The translations under genes were made by a program, and so were the position numbers. The notes under the pieces are model-generated. The model was not told where the DNA came from and did not search any database. It worked only from the letters and a program-made list of their open reading frames with translations. From Tessaracoccus aquimaris (GTDB lineage: Bacteria > Actinomycetota > Actinomycetes > Propionibacteriales > Propionibacteriaceae), in the NCBI RefSeq assembly GCF_001997345.1, contig NZ_CP019606.1:1-64000 (forward strand): DNA of 64,000 nt, read 5' to 3'. This document shows positions 30,248-39,216 of this stretch, piece by piece. Each line of letters begins with the position of its first letter. Within the stretch, counting starts at the first letter, position 1.

Positions 30248-30890
30248 GATTGCCCTCTCTTGCACTGGCGAACCGGTAACCCACGTTACGCACGGTGCCG
30301 ATGTAGTGGTCGAACTGGCCGAGCTTAGCCCGAAGGCGGCGCACGTGGACGTCGACCGTCCTGGTGCCGCCGTAGTAGTCGTATCCCCACACCTGGCTGA
30401 CAAGCGTCTCGCGCGACAGCACCCGGCCGGGGTGCTGCATGAGGTAGCGGAGCAGTTCGAACTCGGTGTAGGTGAGGTCGAGCGGCTCGCCGTCGACCGA
30501 CGCGGAGTAGGCGGCCCCGTCGACCCGGATCGGGCCGGCCGTCAGCACGTCCGGGTCGGAGTTGGTGCGGGCGAGGATCCGGATCCTGGCGTCGAGTTCG
30601 GCAGGCTCTGAGCCCTCCGCGACGAAGTCAGAGAAGCCCCATTCGGGGGAGAGGACCGCGAGGCCCGTGACCGCGACGATGAGGAGGATGGGCGTGTCGA
30701 CCGCCTGCCCGAGCGTCGTGCAGGCCGACCGGGCGCCGGCCAGTTCGCTGCGCCCGTCCACCACGATGACGTCGGCGGAGTCGGCCTCGAGCAGCGCCTG
30801 GGCGGCGGAGGGGACCCGTGACACCGAGTGGCTCAGCAGCGACAGTTCGGCGGGCGGTTCGGCCCCGGAGACGAAGAGGACGGCACTCAC
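30237..30890 (-). CDS. glnR: GlnR-type orphan response regulator
   Basis: The 217-residue protein has an atypical receiver domain (1-110) and an OmpR-type winged helix (125-210) with VLSRETLVSQVWGYDYYGG and VDVHVRRLRAKLG. The receiver keeps Asp45 in VIVVDGRSEL but lacks the usual acidic pair near the N-terminus, as in GlnR, the nitrogen regulator of actinobacteria. Synteny with mshD matches mycobacterial glnR-mshD. No cognate kinase is nearby. It would control ammonium assimilation and transport genes elsewhere. Confidence 0.88.
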   Translation of the reverse strand: MSAVLFVSGAEPPAELSLLSHSVSRVPSAAQALLEADSADVIVVDGRSELAGARSACTTLGQAVDTPILLIVAVTGLAVLSPEWGFSDFVAEGSEPAELDARIRILARTNSDPDVLTAGPIRVDGAAYSASVDGEPLDLTYTEFELLRYLMQHPGRVLSRETLVSQVWGYDYYGGTRTVDVHVRRLRAKLGQFDHYIGTVRNVGYRFASAREGNRAG

Positions 30891-30981
30891 AGGTGTCTCC
30901 TTCCTTCCGCGGGTTCTGCTAAATGGTAACGCCCCGCGTCCCGCGCGATACCCATCCCGACCGGGGGTAAGACCGTGCTTG

Positions 30982-30987
30982 TAGCAT
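30982..30987 (+). promoter_or_regulatory. -10 box of the discoidin-like gene (leaderless)
   Basis: TAGCAT lies 7 bases before the ATG at 30995. This favours 30995 over the earlier ATG at 30986, which overlaps the -10 box itself. Confidence 0.5.
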
Positions 30988-30994
30988 GGCGGCC

Positions 30995-31738
30995 ATGGTG
31001 CCCCGCGTCCCGGATGAATACTTCCGGAAACGGGCTAGCGAGTCAGACGACGTGCGTGAGGATCAGGCCCGCGACGCGACCGACGACCAGCGCCCGAAGC
31101 CCGACGACGTCGCGCAGCCCGCGCGCGACGGGATCGCGCCGCGCCTTCTCGTCCTGATCCTGGTCGCGGCGCTGGCCGGCGCCTACATCCTGGGCCGCCT
31201 GGTGATCTTCACGCCGAGGGCCCCGGATATCCCCACCATTTCCCCCAGCGCCGCCCCGACCGCGCCGATGTCGGAAGGGCTTGCCCCGTACGACGGCCGG
31301 GTCGGGGCGGTGAAGGCGCATGAGGCGCTCGGCGAGTGCCGCGAGGGCGGCCAACGTGACTCGCCCGAGGCGCTGATCGACGACGACCCGGACACCATCT
31401 GGCGGTGCCACGGCAACGGCGTGGGGGAGTCGATCACGTTCACCTTCGACCCGTCCGTTTCGCTCGCGGGCGTGCGCCTGGTTAACGGCAACACAGTCTG
31501 GACGGGCCGCTACGCGGCGGAGCGTCGGTTGCTCAGCGTCCAGTGGCGCTTCGCGGACGGCTCCTACTTCGTCCAGGGGTTGGCGGCGAACAACCGCGGC
31601 TTCCAGGAGATCCGGTTCCCCCAGGTCACCACCGGCAGCGTCACCATGACCGTCGAACTGGCCACCGAGCCGGGCGACTCTGCCGACATGGTGGACGCCG
31701 TGTCGATCAGTTCGCTCGAGTTCCTGGTGCCCGGCTAG
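30995..31738 (+). CDS. Membrane-anchored protein with discoidin-like extracellular domain
   Basis: The 247-residue protein has a charged cytoplasmic N-terminus, one membrane helix ([20 protein letters not shown], about 51-70), a Pro/Ser-rich linker and a C-terminal domain. [32 protein letters not shown] and [10 protein letters not shown] match galactose-binding/F5-8 type C-like domains, also called NADase-type glycan-binding domains, found in actinobacterial surface proteins. It probably binds a carbohydrate outside the cell. It converges on dtd with a 4-base overlap. Confidence 0.75.
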   Translation: MVPRVPDEYFRKRASESDDVREDQARDATDDQRPKPDDVAQPARDGIAPRLLVLILVAALAGAYILGRLVIFTPRAPDIPTISPSAAPTAPMSEGLAPYDGRVGAVKAHEALGECREGGQRDSPEALIDDDPDTIWRCHGNGVGESITFTFDPSVSLAGVRLVNGNTVWTGRYAAERRLLSVQWRFADGSYFVQGLAANNRGFQEIRFPQVTTGSVTMTVELATEPGDSADMVDAVSISSLEFLVPG

Positions 31739-32172
31739 TCCCAGTTCTGCGTGTCCATCACGATGGTCACGGGACCGTCGTTGACGGAGGCGACCTGCAT
31801 GTCGGCGCCGAAGCGCCCCCTCTCGACGTGCGCGCCCAGGGCCTCGAACTGACGGCAGAGTTCCTCGACGAGCGGCTCGCTGACCGGCCCCGGCGCTGCC
31901 CTGCTCCATGAGGGGCGCCTGCCCTTGCGCGTCGACGCGTACAGCGTGAACTGGCTGATCACCAGCAGCGGGGCACCGACGTCGCTGGCGGAGAGTTCGC
32001 CGTCGAGGATGCGAAGCCCCCAGATCTTGCGGGCAAGCGCCGCGGCGTCCTCGGCGGTGTCGTCGTGACCGACGCCCGCCAGCACCAGCAGCCCGGGGGA
32101 GTCGAGTTCCCCCACCGTCACCCCGTCGACTCTCACTGACGCTGACCTGACCCTCGTCACCACGACACGCAT
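31735..32172 (-). CDS. dtd: D-aminoacyl-tRNA deacylase
   Basis: The 145-residue enzyme frees tRNA from mischarged D-amino acids. It has the standard N-terminus [17 protein letters not shown], the SQFTLYA catalytic motif near residue 77 and the Gly-cisPro motif [10 protein letters not shown] at the end. ATG 32172 fits the family start; an in-frame ATG 9 bases upstream is possible but gives a non-conserved extension. Confidence 0.95.
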   Translation of the reverse strand: MRVVVTRVRSASVRVDGVTVGELDSPGLLVLAGVGHDDTAEDAAALARKIWGLRILDGELSASDVGAPLLVISQFTLYASTRKGRRPSWSRAAPGPVSEPLVEELCRQFEALGAHVERGRFGADMQVASVNDGPVTIVMDTQNWD

Positions 32173-32194
32173 GGGCCCCATTGTGGCCTGTTCG

Positions 32195-32200
32195 TATACT
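32195..32200 (+). promoter_or_regulatory. -10 box for the 40-residue membrane peptide
   Basis: TATACT, a near-perfect -10 box, lies 8 bases before the ATG at 32209. No Shine-Dalgarno is seen, so the mRNA is probably leaderless. It lies between dtd and the divergent operon. Confidence 0.6.
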
Positions 32201-32208
32201 TTCGTTCC

Positions 32209-32331
32209 ATGAACGTCCTGGTCCTGGTGCTGATCGTCGCCGCCGCGCTGACCAGCCTGATCGCGCTCGCGGCGCTGGCCGCGGTCGTCTGGACGCTGCT
32301 GCGCAAGAATGCTGTGAGGAGAGATCAGTGA
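32209..32331 (+). CDS. 40-residue single-pass membrane peptide
   Basis: ATG 32209 opens a 40-codon frame. The product is almost entirely one hydrophobic helix ([20 protein letters not shown] and beyond) ending in a positive tail [12 protein letters not shown] strong -10 box just upstream and a 4-base overlap with the next gene (GTGA) argue that it is real and translationally coupled to the nitrobindin-like gene. GAGGAGA inside its end also serves as the ribosome site of the next gene. Function unknown. Confidence 0.65.
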   Translation: MNVLVLVLIVAAALTSLIALAALAAVVWTLLRKNAVRRDQ

Positions 32332-32831
32332 ACATCGATATCGAGGTGCCCGAGGGCCTGAACCCGGAACTCACCGCGCTCGGCTGGCTGGTCGGACGCT
32401 GGGAGGGCACCGGCAACGGCACCGACCATGACGGCAAGGACTTCGAGTTCGAGCAGCGCATCGAGTTCAACCACAACGGTGGCGACTACCTGTACTACGC
32501 CTCCCAGACCTTCCTGCTCGGCGAGGAGGGCGCGGAGCCGACGCCGCTCGGCATGGAGACCGGCTTCTGGCGGCCGAAGCCCGACGCCACCCTCGAGGTG
32601 ACGATCGCCAACTCGGACGGCTGGACCGAACTGCTCGTCGGCAAGATCCAGGTCACCCGCATCGACCTGCGCACCGACGCCGTCGTGCGCGCCGAGGGCG
32701 CCGTCGTCAGCCATTCGGCGGGGCAGCGCCTCTACGGCAAGGTCGAGGGCGACCTGATGTACGCGCTCGACCGTGCGACAACCGAACACGATCTGCGCCC
32801 GCACATGTGGGCGAGGCTGAAGAGGGTCTGA
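32328..32831 (+). CDS. Nitrobindin-like heme-binding beta-barrel protein (FABP family)
   Basis: The 167-residue protein has the opening [14 protein letters not shown] and the central METGFWRP of the THAP4/nitrobindin family (DUF1794), which bind ferric heme in a small beta-barrel and isomerise peroxynitrite. The proximal heme His would be near the C-terminal end, in [16 protein letters not shown]. The start is GTG 32328 with GAGGAGA upstream. It lies between the 40-residue peptide and ygfZ, overlapping ygfZ by one base. Confidence 0.85.
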   Translation: MNIDIEVPEGLNPELTALGWLVGRWEGTGNGTDHDGKDFEFEQRIEFNHNGGDYLYYASQTFLLGEEGAEPTPLGMETGFWRPKPDATLEVTIANSDGWTELLVGKIQVTRIDLRTDAVVRAEGAVVSHSAGQRLYGKVEGDLMYALDRATTEHDLRPHMWARLKRV

Positions 32832-33760
32832 TGGCCGTCCTGATGGAGCACGGCCTCGACGCCGGGCTCGCCTGGCACTACGGGAATCCCGTCACGGAGG
32901 CACGCGCGCTGGAGGCTGGCGACGGCGTCGTCGACCTGCACAACCGCGACATCGTCGAGATCACCGGCGCCGACCGGCTCACCTGGCTGCACGCCATCAC
33001 CACGCAGCACCTCGAGGCGCTGCCGGTGGGCGAGGCGACGTCGGCACTGCTGCTCTCGCCGACCGGGCACATCGAGCACGTGCTGTACGGCGTCGACGAC
33101 GGGACCAGTTTCCTGGCGTGGACCGAGCCCGGCCGCGGCGAGGCCCTCGCGGCCTTCCTCGACTCGATGCGGTTCGCGATGCGCGTCGAGGTGACGCGAC
33201 GCGACGACCTGCGGCTCGCCTGGGCCGGGCACCGCGTCGACCTGCCCGATGGCTGGCGTCGCCGCGACAGCGAACTCGGCGGCTCGGACGTCTTCGTACC
33301 CGCGGGTGAGGAACTGGAAGCCAACGTCGGCACCTGGGCCTTCGACGCCGCACGGATCGCGGCAGGCGTGCCACGCATCTTCGTCGACACCGACTTCAAG
33401 ACGATCCCCAACGAGATCGGCCTGGTCGGCACCCACCTGAGCAAGGGCTGCTACCGCGGCCAGGAGACGGTCGCCCGGGTCCACACGCTCGGAAGGCCGC
33501 CGCGAAGGCTCGTCCAGTTGCACCTGGACGGATCGCGGTCGGAACTGCCCGAGGAGGGCGCCGCGATCGAACTGAACGGTCGCCAGGTCGGCTTCGTCGG
33601 CTCATCCGGCAGGCATCACGAGTTGGGCCCGATCGCCCTGGGAATGGTGAAACGCAACGTCCCCGTCGACGCGGAACTGCTGATCGGCGAGATCGCGGCG
33701 GCCCAGGAAACCCTGGTCGACCCGGACGTCGGCCTCCACGTCCGCCCCGTGCTCGGCTGA
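32831..33760 (+). CDS. ygfZ: Folate-binding protein YgfZ (GcvT-like)
   Basis: The 309-residue protein resembles the aminomethyltransferase GcvT and carries the diagnostic motif GCYRGQETVARVH with its conserved Cys. YgfZ proteins use tetrahydrofolate to support repair or maturation of certain iron-sulfur enzymes. The ATG at 32831 overlaps the preceding stop by one base; an upstream in-frame GTG would only add residues encoded inside the neighbouring gene. Confidence 0.92.
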   Translation: MAVLMEHGLDAGLAWHYGNPVTEARALEAGDGVVDLHNRDIVEITGADRLTWLHAITTQHLEALPVGEATSALLLSPTGHIEHVLYGVDDGTSFLAWTEPGRGEALAAFLDSMRFAMRVEVTRRDDLRLAWAGHRVDLPDGWRRRDSELGGSDVFVPAGEELEANVGTWAFDAARIAAGVPRIFVDTDFKTIPNEIGLVGTHLSKGCYRGQETVARVHTLGRPPRRLVQLHLDGSRSELPEEGAAIELNGRQVGFVGSSGRHHELGPIALGMVKRNVPVDAELLIGEIAAAQETLVDPDVGLHVRPVLG

Positions 33761-33779
33761 GCAACCCCGAAGGGTTTGC
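33761..33779 (+). terminator. Possible terminator after ygfZ
   Basis: GCAACCCCGAAGGGTTTGC directly after the stop folds into a 7-8 bp stem with one mismatch and a GAA loop. It would separate the housekeeping operon from the phosphonate locus. Confidence 0.45.
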
Positions 33780-34034
33780 GGCGACCCATTGGCCCTACCT
33801 ATAGCGGGTGGTCGCTGTGGCGACGGCGTCCGCGTTCTCGCCTGTCGTCGCATCATTGTGCCTTGTCAGAGCCATGTTGTGAGGGTCGTCGGGTGCGTCA
33901 CCGGCGATTCTGATCGAGCGGTTTTGCACTGCTAGCGTCCGATCACGGCGCGGCGATCTGCTCGATCCGACGCGCCTCTGCGGTGCGCGATCTGACGCAC
34001 CGCGTCGCAACGACGTCAAGCACGGGGGTGCGTG
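33780..34034 (+). promoter_or_regulatory. Leader region of the phosphonate locus with -10 box and 5' hairpin
   Basis: No gene is visible here. TAGCGT at 33933-33938 is a candidate -10 box without a clear -35. A perfect 8-bp hairpin, GCGGTGCG at 33980-33987 and CGCACCGC at 33996-34003 with an 8-base loop, lies 31 bases before the aepX ATG. It would sit in the transcript leader. Confidence 0.4.
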
Positions 34035-35342
34035 ATGAGTGAATCCAAATCGGTCTACATCGCCATTTCGTCCGATATTCTCCACCGAGGCCATCTGAGG
34101 ATCATCGAGGCCGGAGCGGAACTGGGCGAGGTAACCGTCGGTCTGTTGACCGACCGGGCGATCGCCACCTACAAGAGGCTGCCGGTGCTCGGCTGGGAGT
34201 CGCGGGTCGCGCTCGTGTCGAGCATGCGCTCGGTCGCCCGGGTGGTCGAGCAGGACTCGCTGTCCTACGCAGACAACCTCCGTCAGCTTCGCCCCGACTA
34301 TGTGGTGCACGGCGACGACTGGCGCACAGGTAAGCAGTCCCTCGTCCGGGCTGAGGTGCTGTCGGTGCTCGCCGAGTACGGCGGCGAACTCGTCGAGGTC
34401 CCCTACACCTCCGGCGTCTCCGGCACCGAGGTCGAGCGCGGCCTGCGCCCGCTGATGAACACGGCCGACCGCCGCCGCGGCAAGCTGCGCCAACTGCTGG
34501 CGCTGAAGCCCTTCCTGCGTGTCATGGAGGTCTCCAACGGCCTCAGCGCGCTGATCGTGGAGAACGTCCACACCGAGGACCCCGAGGAGATCGCGCCCCG
34601 CGAGTACGACGCCATGTGGGTCAGCAGCCTCTGCGACTCCAGCTTCAAGGGCAAGCCCGACATCGAACTGGTCGACTTCACGAGCCGGATGAACACCATC
34701 CACGAGATCATGGAGGTCTCCAGCAAGCCGATCATCGTCGACGGTGACACCGGAGGCAGGATCGAGCACTTCAGCTACACGGTGCGCACCCTGGAGCGCG
34801 CAGGCGTCTCCGCGGTCATCATCGAGGACAAGACGGGCCTGAAGCAGAACTCGCTCTTCGGCACCGACGCGGTGCAGACCCTCGACGATCCCGAGGCATT
34901 CGCGGCCAAGATCCTCGCGGGCAAGCGCGCCCAGGTGTCGCGTGACTTCATGATCTTCGCCCGCCTGGAGAGCCTGATCGCAGGCGCAGGCATCGAGGAC
35001 GCCCTTTCCCGCGCCTCCGTCTACCTGGCGGCCGGGGCCGACGGCATCATGATCCACTCCAAGGAGAAGGACGGCAGCGAGATCCGCGAGTTCCTCGCGC
35101 AGTTCCGCGCAGGCCACCCGGACGTGCCCGTCGTCGTGGTGCCCACCACCTACAACCACATCCACGAGGACGAACTGAGCGAGATGGGGGCGAACATCAT
35201 CATCCACGCCAACCATCTGCTGCGCAGCGCCTACCCCGCGATGTTCAACACTGCCAAGAAGATCCTGGAGTGTGGCCGGAGCAAGGAAGTCGACGACGAG
35301 ATCATGCCCATCAAGGACGTCCTGAAGTTGATTCCCGAATGA
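34035..35342 (+). CDS. aepX: Phosphoenolpyruvate mutase with N-terminal cytidylyltransferase-like domain
   Basis: PEP mutase forms the C-P bond, turning PEP into phosphonopyruvate, the entry step to nearly all phosphonates. In the 435-residue protein, residues 1-135 are a nucleotidyltransferase-like domain with HRGH at 17-20 and HGDDWRTGKQS. The rest is the isocitrate-lyase-type barrel with IVDGDTGGRIEHF and the PEP mutase signature EDKTGLKQNSLFG. This two-domain form is known for AepX. ATG 34035 is preferred over GTG 34032 because GGGGG lies 6 bases before it. The stop overlaps aepY by 4 bases. Confidence 0.95.
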   Translation: MSESKSVYIAISSDILHRGHLRIIEAGAELGEVTVGLLTDRAIATYKRLPVLGWESRVALVSSMRSVARVVEQDSLSYADNLRQLRPDYVVHGDDWRTGKQSLVRAEVLSVLAEYGGELVEVPYTSGVSGTEVERGLRPLMNTADRRRGKLRQLLALKPFLRVMEVSNGLSALIVENVHTEDPEEIAPREYDAMWVSSLCDSSFKGKPDIELVDFTSRMNTIHEIMEVSSKPIIVDGDTGGRIEHFSYTVRTLERAGVSAVIIEDKTGLKQNSLFGTDAVQTLDDPEAFAAKILAGKRAQVSRDFMIFARLESLIAGAGIEDALSRASVYLAAGADGIMIHSKEKDGSEIREFLAQFRAGHPDVPVVVVPTTYNHIHEDELSEMGANIIIHANHLLRSAYPAMFNTAKKILECGRSKEVDDEIMPIKDVLKLIPE

Positions 35343-36463
35343 GCCGCATCGAGACCCCCGAGTTCTACGACTACCTGGTCGAGAACGGGGTGGACCTCTT
35401 CGCGGGCGTGCCCGACTCGCTGCTGCAGGACCTCTGCGCCTGCATCGACGACAGGTCGCCCCGTGAGCGCAACATCGTGACGGCCAACGAGGGCAACGCC
35501 GTCGGTCTCGCCTGCGGGTACCACGTCGCGACCGGCCGCTTCGCCGCCGTCTACCTCCAGAACTCCGGCCTTGGCAACATCGTCAACCCCGTGTTGTCGC
35601 TTGCCCATCCCGAGGTCTACAGCGTCCCCATGCTGCTCATCGTGGGTTGGCGCGGTGAGCCTGGGGTCAAGGACGAACCGCAGCACGTCGCGCAGGGTCG
35701 GCTCACCCCGGCCCTCCTCGACGGACTGGAGATCCCCTACCAGGTGCTCGACCCCGACTCCTGGCGCGAACAGGTCGACGGGGCGCTCGACACCATGCGC
35801 GAGACGAACGCCCCCGTGGCGATCCTGGTCCGCAAGGGCACCTTCAGTAGCTACGCCTTCGCTAAGCGCGCGACCGCGCTGGATCTGACGCTCTCCCGCG
35901 AGGAGGCGTTGGAACAGGTCCTCGAGGCCATCGGGCCGGATGCCTTCGTGGTGTCCACCACGGGCAAGACCTCCCGCGAGGTCTTCGAGATCCGTGAGCG
36001 CCGCGAACAGGGCCACGCCCACGACTTCCTCACGGTAGGCGGCATGGGGCACAGCGCCTCCATCGCGATGGGCATGGCGCTCGGCACGGACGAGCCCGTC
36101 TACTGCGTCGACGGTGACGGCGCATTCCTGATGCACATGGGGTCGGCGGCCGTCATTGCGCAGCAGGCCAAGGACAACTACCGCTACGTGCTCATCAACA
36201 ACGGCGCGCACGAGTCGGTCGGCGGTCAGGCGACCGTCGCGTTCGACATCGACATCGAGGCAGTCCTGCGCGGCGTGGGATTCGAGAACGTCGAGACGGT
36301 CAGGTCCGCAGATGCGCTGCCGGACGCCATGGCCCGTCTCTCCGACCGGCCACGGTCCGCGCTCATCATCGAGACGGCCCAGGGTTCCCGCGCCGACCTC
36401 GGAAGGCCGACGGTGACCCCACTGGCCAACAAGGCCAACATGATGCTCGAGCTCGGAGGATAG
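35339..36463 (+). CDS. aepY: Phosphonopyruvate decarboxylase
   Basis: The 374-residue thiamin diphosphate enzyme decarboxylates phosphonopyruvate to phosphonoacetaldehyde, making the unfavourable mutase step irreversible. The catalytic Glu lies in TANEGNAVGLACGYH at about residue 51. The ThDP-Mg motif begins CVDGDGAFLMHMG and closes with INNGAHESVGG. Length is typical of AepY/Ppd. ATGA overlap with aepX, and a 5-base gap to the three-domain gene, show one operon. Confidence 0.95.
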   Translation: MSRIETPEFYDYLVENGVDLFAGVPDSLLQDLCACIDDRSPRERNIVTANEGNAVGLACGYHVATGRFAAVYLQNSGLGNIVNPVLSLAHPEVYSVPMLLIVGWRGEPGVKDEPQHVAQGRLTPALLDGLEIPYQVLDPDSWREQVDGALDTMRETNAPVAILVRKGTFSSYAFAKRATALDLTLSREEALEQVLEAIGPDAFVVSTTGKTSREVFEIRERREQGHAHDFLTVGGMGHSASIAMGMALGTDEPVYCVDGDGAFLMHMGSAAVIAQQAKDNYRYVLINNGAHESVGGQATVAFDIDIEAVLRGVGFENVETVRSADALPDAMARLSDRPRSALIIETAQGSRADLGRPTVTPLANKANMMLELGG

Positions 36464-36468
36464 CCTCG

Positions 36469-39216
36469 GTGAAGGCGCTGATCTTCAACTCCGGTGTCGG
36501 CAATCGGATGGGCGAGTTCACTCGCGACAACCACAAGTCGATGGCGACGCTGTCCAACGGCGAGACCATCTTCGGGAGGCAGTTGCGACTGCTCGTCGCG
36601 GAGGGCATCTCGGAGGTCGTCGTGACCACTGGCCCCCACGTCGAGCAGTTGCGTGCCGTCGCCGACGATCCCCGGTTCGGCGACCTTGTTGTCACCTTCG
36701 TGCCCAACGACAGGTACCTCGAGACGAACTACATCTATTCGATGTATCTCGCCCGCGGACACCTCGACAGCGACGTCATCATGCTGCACGGTGACCTCGT
36801 CTTCACGGCCGGTGCGTTGAGGGCGATCCTGGCGGACGAGCGAACCGACCTCGGGGCGGTCAACGCCAGCCTTCCCCTGCCGGAGAAGGACTTCAAGGCG
36901 AGGATCCGCAACGACGCCATCGTGGAGGTCTCCGTCGCGATCGACGGCCCCGACTGCGTCGCGTTCCAGCCGATGTACAAGCTCAGCCGCGAGGTCCTTG
37001 CCGCCTGGCTCGCCAGGGTCGACGACTACGTCGCGGCCGGCACGACCTCGGTCTATGCCGAGAACGCGCTCAACGAGATAGCAGAAGGGCTCGCTATCCG
37101 TCCCTTCTCCTACGACGGCCACCTCGTCGCGGAGGTCGACACCCTCGATGACCTCGCGTCCGTTTCGGCAGAGGTACGGGTGCTGGACGCTGCAGAGCAG
37201 ACGGTGCTGACCGGGGAGGGTGCAGCCCAGGCCCTGATCGCCGAACTGAACCGCCGCGGGGTCCGACGCCTCCTGGTGGTCGCGGGCACGGCATTTCACC
37301 AGTCCGTGATCCGCCGTGCCCTCGACGAGGCCTCCGTCGGATACGTCACCTTCGCCGGCTACTCGCCCAACCCGAGGCAGGAGGAGGTGGCCGCGGGCGT
37401 CACCGAGTACCGCGCCCAGGGGTGCGACGCGATCCTCGCCGTCGGCGGCGGAAGCGCGATGGATGTTGCCAAGTGCGTCGCGCTTCTGGTCAGCTCCGAA
37501 GGCACCGGGTACCCGGAGTGGGGCGAACCGCTGGCTGCTCGGGTTCCGCTGTTCGCGGCCCCGACCACGGCTGGCACCGGCAGCGAGTCGACCCACTTCG
37601 CCGTCGTCTACATCGACGGGGTGAAGCACTCCATCGCCCACGATGCGATCCTTCCCGACCTGGTGGTCCTCGAGCCGGAACTGCTGCGGGCGCTGCCCGA
37701 GTACCACAAGAAGGCCAGCCTCCTCGACGCGCTCGCGCAGTGCGTCGAGTCCGTGTGGGCCCTCTCGGCCACCCCTCGGAGCCGCGCGTACGCCGTCGAG
37801 GGCATTCGGCTGATCCTTGCCAACTTCTTCCCGTACTTCCACAAATCGGGACGCTTCGACGCCAAGGCCGCCAACGCCATGCAGCAGGCGGCGAACCTGA
37901 GCGGCCGCGCGATCAATCTGACCAAGACGACCGCAGCCCACGCGATGAGTTATGGACTGACCACCACCTTCGGCCTGGCGCACGGCCACGCGGCCGTCCT
38001 GAGCCTCCGCGGGGTGTGGCGCCAGTACATCGCGGCGGCCCGCTCGTCGGCCGACGACGAGGCGACCGAGAGGCTCAGGGGCGCGTTGGACGTGCTCGCC
38101 TCCGCCTTCGCGGTGAAGACCTGGGAGGAGGCGCCAGAGAAGCTCGACATCATGCTCTCGGCACTCGCGCTTCCTGATCCCGTCGACGTGGACCTACTGG
38201 TCGCGGGGGTGAACCTCGAACGGTTGGGCAACAGCCCGATCAGGTCCTCCGAGGCAGACCTGCGCAGGTCCTACGACTTCGCCCTTGGCCTGCGCCAGAG
38301 CCCCGTCATCGGTGGTGGCAAGAACCGCAAGCCGGCGGGCGTGGACTTGATCACGCCCCGCGAACTGCCCGAACTTCAGGCGGTGGAGCTTGGCATCCTC
38401 AAGGCCTTCGACGCCTATTGCGAGGAACAGGGGCTGCGGTACTACCTCAGCGAGGGGAGCATGCTCGGGGCCGTTCGCCACGGCGGCATGATCCCCTGGG
38501 ACGACGACATCGACGTCATGATGCCGCGTGCCGAGTTCGACCGGTTGGCGGCGCTCGCGCGCGACGGCAAGCTGCCTGAGGGCTTCAACCTCGACTGCTT
38601 CCAGACCAACCCCCGGCACTGGGTGCTCGGTGCCAAGTTCCAGATGACGGCGCCGAGTCGGTTCGTCCAGCCGCAGGTTTCACACCTGGCCACCCACTGT
38701 GGCCCCCACATCGACATCTTCACGGTGGATGACGTCCGACGCCCCCATGGCTGGAAGTTCCGCACCCAGGCCTATGCTCTGCGCGGTCTCAGGCGGGCAC
38801 TCTTCATGAGCTCCGGGCGCTCCCGCGGACTCAGGAAGAACCTCCTGGCACGGGTCCCGATCTTCATCGTCACCAAGCTCCTGCCCACGAGAGCGTTCCA
38901 CAACCTGATCGTCTACCTCCAGGCAGGGTTCAACTCGGGCCCAGGCTCGGAACATCAGGCCAACCTCTGCAGTTACTACCCCTTGGAACGCGAGGTGTTC
39001 CCCACCGAATGGTTCGGCGACGGACGCCGCGTCGACTTCGACGGGGTCAGCACCGTCATCCCCGACCGTGCAGAGGACATGCTCGCCAAGATCTACGGCC
39101 TGAACTATGCCGGGATCCCGCAGCCTTCGGTCGGGAGACAACGCCGGCACAGCTTCTATGTCCGCTCCGAAGCAGTTGGCTCTGAGACGACAAGCAGACG
39201 AGTGAAGGAGTGCTAG
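36469..39216 (+). CDS. Three-domain protein: nucleotidyltransferase, phosphonoacetaldehyde reductase-like iron ADH, LicD transferase
   Basis: The 915-residue protein has three domains. Residues 1-240 are an NTP transferase of the sugar/phosphocholine cytidylyltransferase type (NSGVGNRMGEFTRDNHKSM, HGDLVF). Residues 250-612 are an iron-type alcohol dehydrogenase (AVGGGSAMDVAKC, TTAGTGSES, Asp420, His491, HGH at 505-507); Gln424 sits where the first His ligand usually is. Residues 630-885 are a LicD domain (EGSMLGAVRHGG, IPWDDDIDVMMPR). After AepXY, the middle domain should reduce phosphonoacetaldehyde to 2-hydroxyethylphosphonate, the first should activate it with a nucleotide and LicD should transfer it to a glycan. 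Domain calls are firm; substrates are inferred. Confidence 0.9.
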   Translation: MKALIFNSGVGNRMGEFTRDNHKSMATLSNGETIFGRQLRLLVAEGISEVVVTTGPHVEQLRAVADDPRFGDLVVTFVPNDRYLETNYIYSMYLARGHLDSDVIMLHGDLVFTAGALRAILADERTDLGAVNASLPLPEKDFKARIRNDAIVEVSVAIDGPDCVAFQPMYKLSREVLAAWLARVDDYVAAGTTSVYAENALNEIAEGLAIRPFSYDGHLVAEVDTLDDLASVSAEVRVLDAAEQTVLTGEGAAQALIAELNRRGVRRLLVVAGTAFHQSVIRRALDEASVGYVTFAGYSPNPRQEEVAAGVTEYRAQGCDAILAVGGGSAMDVAKCVALLVSSEGTGYPEWGEPLAARVPLFAAPTTAGTGSESTHFAVVYIDGVKHSIAHDAILPDLVVLEPELLRALPEYHKKASLLDALAQCVESVWALSATPRSRAYAVEGIRLILANFFPYFHKSGRFDAKAANAMQQAANLSGRAINLTKTTAAHAMSYGLTTTFGLAHGHAAVLSLRGVWRQYIAAARSSADDEATERLRGALDVLASAFAVKTWEEAPEKLDIMLSALALPDPVDVDLLVAGVNLERLGNSPIRSSEADLRRSYDFALGLRQSPVIGGGKNRKPAGVDLITPRELPELQAVELGILKAFDAYCEEQGLRYYLSEGSMLGAVRHGGMIPWDDDIDVMMPRAEFDRLAALARDGKLPEGFNLDCFQTNPRHWVLGAKFQMTAPSRFVQPQVSHLATHCGPHIDIFTVDDVRRPHGWKFRTQAYALRGLRRALFMSSGRSRGLRKNLLARVPIFIVTKLLPTRAFHNLIVYLQAGFNSGPGSEHQANLCSYYPLEREVFPTEWFGDGRRVDFDGVSTVIPDRAEDMLAKIYGLNYAGIPQPSVGRQRRHSFYVRSEAVGSETTSRRVKEC

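Noticed and set aside
30986..31738. Start of the discoidin-like gene at the first ATG (30986)
   Set aside because: That ATG overlaps the TAGCAT -10 box; the ATG at 30995 lies at the usual 7-base distance.
33761..34034. A tRNA or attachment site before the phosphonate locus that would mark an island end
   Set aside because: No cloverleaf, CCA end or repeated att core was found; only a terminator-like stem, a -10 box and a hairpin are visible.
34035..39216. An antibiotic-type phosphonate cluster (fosfomycin- or phosphinothricin-like)
   Set aside because: No methyltransferase, oxygenase, ligase or resistance/export genes are present. LicD and TagF-like enzymes point to a surface polymer.
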